64,000 nucleotides of DNA from assembly GCA_034429475.1 (NCBI GenBank), contig DAOUGD010000250.1, positions 33,964 to 97,963 on the forward strand, read 5' to 3'. Within the stretch, counting starts at the first letter, position 1, and each line of letters starts with the position of its first letter. Positions 58,431 through 64,000 of this stretch are shown in pieces. The translations under genes and the position numbers were made by a program. Under the pieces are notes generated by a model, which saw only the letters and a list, made by a program, of their open reading frames with translations, did no database searches and was not told the DNA's origin. The stretch comes from JAKQHY01 sp034429475 (lineage in GTDB: Bacteria > Chloroflexota > Anaerolineae > B4-G1 > SLSP01).

Positions 58431-58988
58431 TCAGTACGTCGGCTTCAAGACGCCGTAATTGCCGTCCTCACGGCGATAGATCACACTCAGGCGGCCGTCA
58501 TTGCCGTCTATGTAAATATAGAACCGGTGTCCTAGCAGTTCCATCTGCTCGATGGCCTCTTCGGGCGTAATCGAGCTGACCTCGAATTCCTTCACCCGCA
58601 CGATCTCCGGCGTGAAACCCTCTTCTACAACTTCTTCCTCCTCAACCACGGGCGCTGCGACCTTCTCCACCTCCGGCGTCGGGCGCATCGTCTGCCGACG
58701 GCCCTTGTATCGCTCAATCCGCCGGTACATCTTATCCATCACCGAATCCACTGCGGTAAAAATGTCACTGCCCCGTTCTTCGGCGCGTAGGATAGACTTG
58801 GGGACGTAAATGGTAATCTGCGCCACCATGCGCCGGGCGCTATCCCGCGCATTGCTCTCGGCCAGATCCACGCGCATACTCTCGATGTTGGGGAGGTAGC
58901 GCTCGAACTTCGTCATCTTTTTCTCCACATATTCCCGCAGACGCTCCGTCAATTCCAGGTTCCGGCTGTAAATCTTCAACATTTCCAT
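58431..58988 (-). CDS. hpf: Ribosome hibernation-promoting factor, long form
   Basis: A 185-residue long HPF. The N-terminal domain (about 1-100; KIYSRNLELTERLREYVEKK and the basic MYRRIERYKGR) binds the decoding centre. A Glu/Val-rich linker follows, and the C-terminal dimerisation domain (about 128-185; EFEVSSITPEEAIEQMELLG and RFYIYIDGNDG) pairs two 70S ribosomes into 100S dimers. AAGGAGG lies before the ATG. It is the last gene of the leftward run after comF and ends at the lon/hpf terminator. Confidence 0.93.
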   Translation of the reverse strand: MEMLKIYSRNLELTERLREYVEKKMTKFERYLPNIESMRVDLAESNARDSARRMVAQITIYVPKSILRAEERGSDIFTAVDSVMDKMYRRIERYKGRRQTMRPTPEVEKVAAPVVEEEEVVEEGFTPEIVRVKEFEVSSITPEEAIEQMELLGHRFYIYIDGNDGRLSVIYRREDGNYGVLKPTY

Positions 58989-59021
58989 AGCAATCCTCCT
59001 TAGAGATTAGGATGGGTAACG

Positions 59022-59738
59022 CTAAGCAGCGCGCGCCAGGGTAAACGCACTGACCATGCGCGCTCCTTGTGACAACAAAGCCACGGCGCAAGCATCTAAA
59101 GTGGCGCCGGTAGTTGCGACATCGTCAATGAGCGTGACGCATTTCCCCGCCACATCGGCCCCGGGTTTACACATAAAGGCTTCTTTGACATTCTCTTGAC
59201 GCTGTTCCCGCTTCAACCGGGTTTGTGAGGCCGTGTTGCGCACCCGCGCCAACACTTCCCGGCTGGGAATCCCCAGCTGCGCCCCCAGCGCCTGAGCTAA
59301 CAGCGCCGACTGATTGTAACTGCGGTGGATTTCCCGAGGTGGGTATAAGGGCACCGGCGTTAGAAGGTCACTGTGCATGTCGTAGGTCCGCCAGGCCTCC
59401 GCCATCCGCCGCGCCAGCGGCGCGACGACATCGGCCCCCGCTCGATATTTCAGGGCATGGATTGCGTCTTGTATTTGATCGCCAAACAGGAAAGCCGAGC
59501 GGATGGGGGCTACATGCAAAGGGGTTTTCTGACACATACCACACACACCGGGGCCTGCCCAGGGTTTGCCACACCGTGAGCACACCGATTGTGAGGTTAA
59601 CAAAGAGAGTTTCGCCGCGCAAGCGTCGCACAACCACACGTCTACCCTTTCACACCCCACGCAGAGAGGGGGCAAGAATAGATCCAAGACCGCGTAATAA
59701 AGCCGCCAGGTATGTTTCCAGAAGCTGTTTACGGTCAT
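59022..59738 (-). CDS. ComF family phosphoribosyltransferase-like protein
   Basis: A 238-residue ComF/GntX-type protein. The N-terminal zinc-finger region has paired cysteines (CVGCERVDVWLCDACAAKL and CSRCGKPW ... CGMCQ). The phosphoribosyltransferase domain ends with the PRPP-binding motif VTLIDDVATTGATLDACA. ComF takes part in DNA uptake during natural competence, acting with the helicase ComFA; other competence genes are not in the window. It starts 34 bp after tadC and may share its transcript. Combined with the pilus genes this hints at DNA uptake, but that is speculative. Confidence 0.88.
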   Translation of the reverse strand: MTVNSFWKHTWRLYYAVLDLFLPPLCVGCERVDVWLCDACAAKLSLLTSQSVCSRCGKPWAGPGVCGMCQKTPLHVAPIRSAFLFGDQIQDAIHALKYRAGADVVAPLARRMAEAWRTYDMHSDLLTPVPLYPPREIHRSYNQSALLAQALGAQLGIPSREVLARVRNTASQTRLKREQRQENVKEAFMCKPGADVAGKCVTLIDDVATTGATLDACAVALLSQGARMVSAFTLARAA

Positions 59739-59772
59739 AGTGGCTTAAGGCCGCTAATTTTGACGACGAGTA

Positions 59773-60705
59773 TTAGGAACTACCTATATCTTTGATTTGC
59801 AGGAAAGCCGGCCCCAGCAACACGATCAGAATGGTGGGGAAGATAAAGAAGACCAGCGGGATCATCATCTTCACAGGAGCCTGCCGGGCTTTTTCCTCGG
59901 CGCGCTGGCGGCGCTTCATGCGCATCGTATCGGATTGAATACGCATCACTTTAGCCATGCTGACGCCGAGGGTATCGGCCTGAATAATCGCCGCCACAAA
60001 GGAGGTAGTGTCCGGCACGTCCATGCTGTTCGCCATATCCCGCAGCGCTTCTCGGCGCAGCTTACCTAACTGCATCTCTTGTACCGCACGGGAAAATGCC
60101 AGGCTCAATTCATTATCCCACTTCTCGGCGACTTTCGCCATCGCCGCGTCGAAGCCCAAGCCGGCCTCCACGCAGATGGTCAGCAAGTCCAGCGCGTCGG
60201 GCAGGGCTTTGATCACTTCTTTCTGGCGTGCAGAAATCTTCGAACCCAACCATATCCCCGGAAACGTGTACCCCATCACCAGGCCTACAACCGGCGCAAG
60301 GATTTTCTGATAAAGTTCCAGCCCGGCAGAAAATCCGACAAAGGTTGCGACCACCCCCAGCCCAATACCGGCGGCCATGCGGATCCCCAGCATTTGCGTA
60401 GGCTTCAATTTGTGCGACATACCCGCGAGTTCTATTTGATGCCGCGACTGCTCCAGGGTGTTTTGCGGCGTGAAACGCTGCGCCATTTTGCTCAGCCCCT
60501 CGATCATCGGCAGGACTACGCGCTGTGTAAAAGGTTGTGAAAGTTCCAATTCTTCCAGGGTAGCAGTTTGCCCCAGGGCCGCCAACTCATTCAAGCGGTC
60601 TTCAATCCCGCCCGACGATCCCGCACGCCGCGCGCGGAGTACAAACACCAACGCGCCAGCGACGATAACCACACCGATAATAATGATTGGCACCAATGGA
60701 TTCAT
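59773..60705 (-). CDS. tadC: Tad pilus inner-membrane protein TadC
   Basis: A 310-residue type II secretion F-domain protein. An N-terminal membrane helix (LVPIIIIGVVIVAGALVFVL) is followed by a helical region, two central helices (IGLGVVATFVGFSAGL and VVGLVMGYTFPGIWL), the F domain with LPDALDLLTICVEAGLGFDAAM, and a last helix (MMIPLVFFIFPTILIVLLGP). TadC works with TadB as the platform for the CpaF motor. The ATG at 60705 follows TTGAGG and abuts the tadB stop; an upstream TTG at 60717 is less likely. Confidence 0.9.
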   Translation of the reverse strand: MNPLVPIIIIGVVIVAGALVFVLRARRAGSSGGIEDRLNELAALGQTATLEELELSQPFTQRVVLPMIEGLSKMAQRFTPQNTLEQSRHQIELAGMSHKLKPTQMLGIRMAAGIGLGVVATFVGFSAGLELYQKILAPVVGLVMGYTFPGIWLGSKISARQKEVIKALPDALDLLTICVEAGLGFDAAMAKVAEKWDNELSLAFSRAVQEMQLGKLRREALRDMANSMDVPDTTSFVAAIIQADTLGVSMAKVMRIQSDTMRMKRRQRAEEKARQAPVKMMIPLVFFIFPTILIVLLGPAFLQIKDIGSS

Positions 60706-60706
60706 T

Positions 60707-61657
60707 TCAAACCTCAATATTCACTATCTTCGAGATCGAAAAGTACCCTAAACCGATAAGCAACAACGACAGCCCTAACATGATCCACCCGCAGGGATCG
60801 GTAAACATCAACCCCATAAACTCCGGGTTAACAAAGTAAATGAACGCGCCCAGCGCGAAGGGGATGAAGGTAATCAAGTAACCAGTGATACGGCCTTGGG
60901 AGGTCATCACTTTAATCTCACCCTTGATACGCACCCGTTCCCGGATGGTAAAACTGATCGAGTCAAGCACTTCGGCCAGGTTACCACCGACTTCCCGTTG
61001 GACGTTCATTGCCGTCACGACCAGATCCATGTCAGGGCTGGGAACCCGGCGCAGCAAGTTGCCCATGCCTGTATCAAACGGCACACCCAACTGAAGCTCC
61101 AACACTACCCGACCAAACTCCTCAGAGATAGGTGTCGGCATTTCATTGGAAATCACTTCCATCGCCTGCATAGTGCTGTAGCCGGCCCGCAGCGAGTTCA
61201 CCATTAAGTTCAGGGCGTCACCCAGTTGATCGTTAAATTCTTTCAATCGCTTGCTTTTGCGCATCCCCACATAGATACGTGGGCCAAAAAACCCGCCAAA
61301 AATGGCAACTAAGATCAATATCGGGCGGTTGATCGCATAAAATATGGCCGAGGCGGCCACCATGATCACAAACTGCATGACGAAAAACTCGCCGACAGTC
61401 CATTTCAGATTGGCTTGCGCCAATTGCGTCGCCGTATTCTGCGCAAACCCTTTGCCCGCCACTGCGCGATCCACGGCGGCGCCGACCACCGATTCCCGCT
61501 TACCCTCTTTGGTCTTCTTTTCTTTCTTGGCTTTCTTTTCTTCCTGGCCCAACCGATCCTGAAGCAGATCCTCGCCGGCCGGTTTTTTGGAAAGCAGTAT
61601 CACCAGCCCTACAATGGCCCCTACGATGACAATCCCAATGACAATGAAAATCGCCAT
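60707..61657 (-). CDS. tadB: Tad pilus inner-membrane protein TadB
   Basis: A 316-residue F-domain protein. One N-terminal helix (IVIGIVIVGAIVGLVILL) is followed by a strongly basic Lys/Glu-rich segment, two helices (FVIMVAASAIFYAIN, ILILVAIFGGFFGP), the F domain with FNDQLGDALNLMVNSLRAGYS and VVTAMNVQREVGGNLAEVLD, and C-terminal helices. It sits between cpaF and tadC, the standard order. The start is ATG at 61657, after GGAGAAAGGCAGG. Confidence 0.92.
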   Translation of the reverse strand: MAIFIVIGIVIVGAIVGLVILLSKKPAGEDLLQDRLGQEEKKAKKEKKTKEGKRESVVGAAVDRAVAGKGFAQNTATQLAQANLKWTVGEFFVMQFVIMVAASAIFYAINRPILILVAIFGGFFGPRIYVGMRKSKRLKEFNDQLGDALNLMVNSLRAGYSTMQAMEVISNEMPTPISEEFGRVVLELQLGVPFDTGMGNLLRRVPSPDMDLVVTAMNVQREVGGNLAEVLDSISFTIRERVRIKGEIKVMTSQGRITGYLITFIPFALGAFIYFVNPEFMGLMFTDPCGWIMLGLSLLLIGLGYFSISKIVNIEV

Positions 61658-61686
61658 ATCAGCCTGCCTTTCTCCAGTCTATATCA

Positions 61687-63093
61687 CTAGAAGCGCATTC
61701 GCTGAGAGGAAACTCCGAAGATAGACGCCGGTAGATGAATCCCAGCCTCTTCAATGCGATCCATAAACTTGGGACGGATGCCGGTGGGGCGCAACAGACC
61801 GATGACTTTGCCATTTTCAAAGCCGGTTTGCTCAAACTTGAAGATGTCGGCCGTTGTGATAACATCCCCTTCCATCCCCTGAATTTCGGTGATCGCCGTC
61901 ACCCGTCGCGAGCCGTCCCGCATCCGCGACAACTGTACAATTACATCAATGGCAGAGGCCACCTGCTCTCGAATAGCCTTGTGTGGCAGTTCCATACCGG
62001 CCATCAACACCATCGTCTCAATCCGGGAAAGCGCGTCGCGCGGATCATTGGCGTGTAGGGTAGTCATACTGCCTTCGTGCCCGGTGTTCATAGCCTGGAG
62101 CATGTCCAATGTTTCGCCGCCGCGGCACTCGCCTACCACAATCCGATCCGGGCGCATCCGCAGCGCGTTAATGACCAGGTCGCGGATAGAAATTTCGCCT
62201 TTGCCTTCCACGTTGGGGGGGCGCGACTCCAGTGTGACAACATGCTCCTGCCGCAGTTGCAACTCCGCCGCGTTTTCAATCGTGATAATCCGGTCATTGG
62301 CCGGGATAAAGCTGGACAAAATATTCAAGAAGGTGGTTTTGCCGGTGCCGGTGCCGCCGGAAACCACCACATTGACGGCAGCCACGACGCAGGCGCGCAT
62401 AAATTCTACCGACTCTTCTGTCACCGAGCCATAACGGATCAGGTCCTCGATGGTCAGCGGTTTTTTGAAGAACTTGCGGATGGTGATCGTCGGGCCATTC
62501 AAAGCGATGGGGGGGATCACCGCATTCACGCGCGAACCATCCTTCAGGCGAGCGTCCACGGTAGGGCTGCTTTCGTCAATGCGGCGTCCCAGGGGCGCTA
62601 CAATGCGCTCAATGATGCGCATCAGATGTTCGTCAGACTCAAAGGCGATGTTGACCCGTTGAAGTTTGCCCTTGCGTTCCACAAAGACTTTCTTGGGGCC
62701 ATTGCACATGATTTCGGTAATGGACTCATCGGCCAACAGCGGTTCCAATGGGCCTAACCCCAGGATTTCGGCCACGATTTGCTCGAAAAGCGCCTCGCGT
62801 TCCTTGCGGCCTAAGACAATGCTTTCTTCCTGAAGAATAGCCTCATACATGCCACGGATAGTTTGTCGTACCTCGTTCGTGCGCGAAACGTCCATTGAGG
62901 GGTCCATTTCTGCGATGAGGCGGTTCTGCACCCGTGTCTTCAAATCCAGGTAAGCGTCCCTGGCACGAGGCGCCACCGCCCGACGTTGCGTTTCGCTCTC
63001 ATCTGTCGGTGCTTGGGGGGGTGGGGCCACGGGAGCAGGCGTGCCGGGGCCGGTCGCGGGCGCCTTCTTTTCAATTCTACGCAATAACGACAT
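61687..63093 (-). CDS. cpaF: Tad pilus assembly ATPase CpaF/TadA
   Basis: A 468-residue hexameric secretion ATPase that powers Tad pilus extension and retraction. The N-terminus is a Pro-rich linker. The core has EILGLGPLEPLLADESITEI, Walker A VVSGGTGTGKTTFLN (K252), an arginine-rich VTLESRPPNVEGKGEI, the Walker B region RPDRIVVGECRGGETLDML and the His box GSMTTLHANDPRDALSRIE. GGAGGAGG lies before the ATG. It lies between cpaE and tadB in one leftward operon. Confidence 0.94.
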   Translation of the reverse strand: MSLLRRIEKKAPATGPGTPAPVAPPPQAPTDESETQRRAVAPRARDAYLDLKTRVQNRLIAEMDPSMDVSRTNEVRQTIRGMYEAILQEESIVLGRKEREALFEQIVAEILGLGPLEPLLADESITEIMCNGPKKVFVERKGKLQRVNIAFESDEHLMRIIERIVAPLGRRIDESSPTVDARLKDGSRVNAVIPPIALNGPTITIRKFFKKPLTIEDLIRYGSVTEESVEFMRACVVAAVNVVVSGGTGTGKTTFLNILSSFIPANDRIITIENAAELQLRQEHVVTLESRPPNVEGKGEISIRDLVINALRMRPDRIVVGECRGGETLDMLQAMNTGHEGSMTTLHANDPRDALSRIETMVLMAGMELPHKAIREQVASAIDVIVQLSRMRDGSRRVTAITEIQGMEGDVITTADIFKFEQTGFENGKVIGLLRPTGIRPKFMDRIEEAGIHLPASIFGVSSQRMRF

Positions 63094-63122
63094 TTTTTAC
63101 CTCCTCCACCCAACAACAAGGA

Positions 63123-64000
63123 TCACAGTAGGCGTCCCAACCCAGCACGTTTTTGGGCTTCACTGTTGGTCGCCGGCGCTTCGGGGACTTCTTCCGTAAA
63201 GTACATCCGCAGTTTTTTGGCGAAATCAATCATTGCCTGCCCCAAGGGAGTGCGGGCATTCTTTGGCAGGATCGGCTCGCCATAATTGGCCGCGCGCAGA
63301 GCGAGACGTTCGTCCATGGGGATTTGGGCCATGGCCGGGATCATCGCTTTTTCAATGGCTTCCGGTTGAATTCCCATGCGTTTGTTGTCCACTCCGTTGA
63401 TAATCAGGGCGATTCTGTCCATTGTGTAATCCATTTTCCGCAGCAGTTCGATGAAAAGGCGCGCCCCCCGAATTTCCGGGATGACCGGGCGAGTGACCAC
63501 CATCACCAAATCGCTGACATCCAGGGCCGCCAGCAGGATCGCATCTACTGCATGGGCCGTGTCCACGATGACGTAATCAAACTGATAACGGGTAAAGTTC
63601 AAGATGGCCTTGAGCGGGCGATTGGCGCCGCTATCTTCAACGCCCCCCTCGGTAAAAACTTCTGCGTCTTCGGGCGCAGCCGGTGCAACCAGAACTTGGA
63701 CCCCGGAGGTGTGCGGCACCAGGATGTTTTTCAACAGATCGGCATCCAGGTCCTGAGTATGGGGGGCCAGATCGGCCAGGGTGCGGGTGGGCTGCAACTT
63801 CATGAAAATGGAGACATCGCCAAACTGCAAATTGGCATCCACCACACAGACGCTGGAATCCGGCCCTACCATCGCCTGCAAGGCAATCGCCAGGTTGACT
63901 GCCAGCGTCGTGCAGCCGGTGCCGCCCTTGGGACTGTAGATCGTCAATACTTTGGCCTGCTTTTCTCGGCGCGCCGTCGCGGCGGCCGCGGTGGCGGCCG
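63123..64000 (-). CDS. cpaE: CpaE-like pilus assembly ATPase, partial
   Basis: The gene continues beyond the right edge of the window. The visible 292 residues begin with an Ala/Thr/Arg-rich linker and then a ParA/MinD-type ATPase: KVLTIYSPKGGTGCTTLAVN is a deviant Walker A, followed by VCVVDANLQFGDVSIFM and FDYVIVDTAHAVDAILLAA. In CpaE proteins a receiver-like domain precedes this ATPase and would lie outside the window. CpaE localises Tad pilus assembly to the cell pole. The frame runs open to base 64000, so no start is visible here. Confidence 0.9.
   Translation of the reverse strand, partial: AATAAAATARREKQAKVLTIYSPKGGTGCTTLAVNLAIALQAMVGPDSSVCVVDANLQFGDVSIFMKLQPTRTLADLAPHTQDLDADLLKNILVPHTSGVQVLVAPAAPEDAEVFTEGGVEDSGANRPLKAILNFTRYQFDYVIVDTAHAVDAILLAALDVSDLVMVVTRPVIPEIRGARLFIELLRKMDYTMDRIALIINGVDNKRMGIQPEAIEKAMIPAMAQIPMDERLALRAANYGEPILPKNARTPLGQAMIDFAKKLRMYFTEEVPEAPATNSEAQKRAGLGRLL

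Overview
The window is a GC-rich bacterial chromosome segment. It most resembles an uncultured member of the Chloroflexota (Anaerolineae-like). That is an inference from several features: secreted proteins ending in a YLPLVLR tail, many DUF11 and FG-GAP surface proteins, a Tad pilus cluster, an XisH/XisI pair, two UvrA paralogues and a heavy load of short interspersed hairpin repeats. No rRNA, tRNA, CRISPR array or transposase gene was seen.

Layout. 1-9.6 kb: the end of a sugar isomerase-like gene, an autoregulated ArsR-DUF2087 unit, a DUF6994 gene, an FG-GAP secreted protein, a GH95 fucosidase, a DUF433 antitoxin without its toxin, an AT-rich propeller gene, a GNAT and a divergent carbamoyltransferase. 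9.6-10.4 kb: a broken VapBC-like pair and an intact HicBA pair. 10.4-21.4 kb: mostly single metabolic genes (cysteine hydrolase-LspA-methyltransferase, DinB-ASCH-hydrolase, two DUF3267 membrane proteins coupled to a GH18 lipoprotein, a nucleotidyltransferase, a methyltransferase, a GH51 arabinofuranosidase and a PLC-like protein). 21.8-33.7 kb: a 2,059-residue DUF11/PKD protein, a PAS histidine kinase, a clan GH-A secreted hydrolase and a three-DUF11 protein. 33.8-38.7 kb: a YtxH pair, a GT39-like transferase, a propeller protein and XisHI. 38.8-53.9 kb: two UvrA genes, a second nucleotidyltransferase, a cNMP-binding protein, an ECF sigma factor, an AT-rich non-coding island, an MFS/GntR pair, a C39 peptidase-like protein, a methyltransferase, BrnTA and FolC. 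53.9-64 kb: a serine hydrolase, Lon, and a leftward run CpaE-CpaF-TadB-TadC-ComF-HPF that leaves the window.

The most striking signal is not a gene. About 25 elements of 50-75 bp, in at least a dozen sequence families, share one design: two to four short direct repeats of 7-10 bp followed by their inverted copies, folding as a hairpin. Most lie between genes. Two copies of a 9-bp-period family are inserted in frame in the GH95 gene and one 10-bp-period copy is inserted in frame in a uvrA. Others form the N-terminus of a serine hydrolase and the C-terminus of a nucleotidyltransferase, and one element is split by a different element. A second signal is the shared C-terminal YLPL(V/M)LR tail on four otherwise different exported proteins.

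Functionally the window reads as a polysaccharide-foraging, surface-decorated bacterium: GH95, GH51, GH18 and a clan GH-A hydrolase for glycans; DUF11, PKD and FG-GAP proteins and Tad pili for adhesion; and UvrA, Lon and HPF for stress. Transferred or decaying toxin-antitoxin modules are scattered between the genes.
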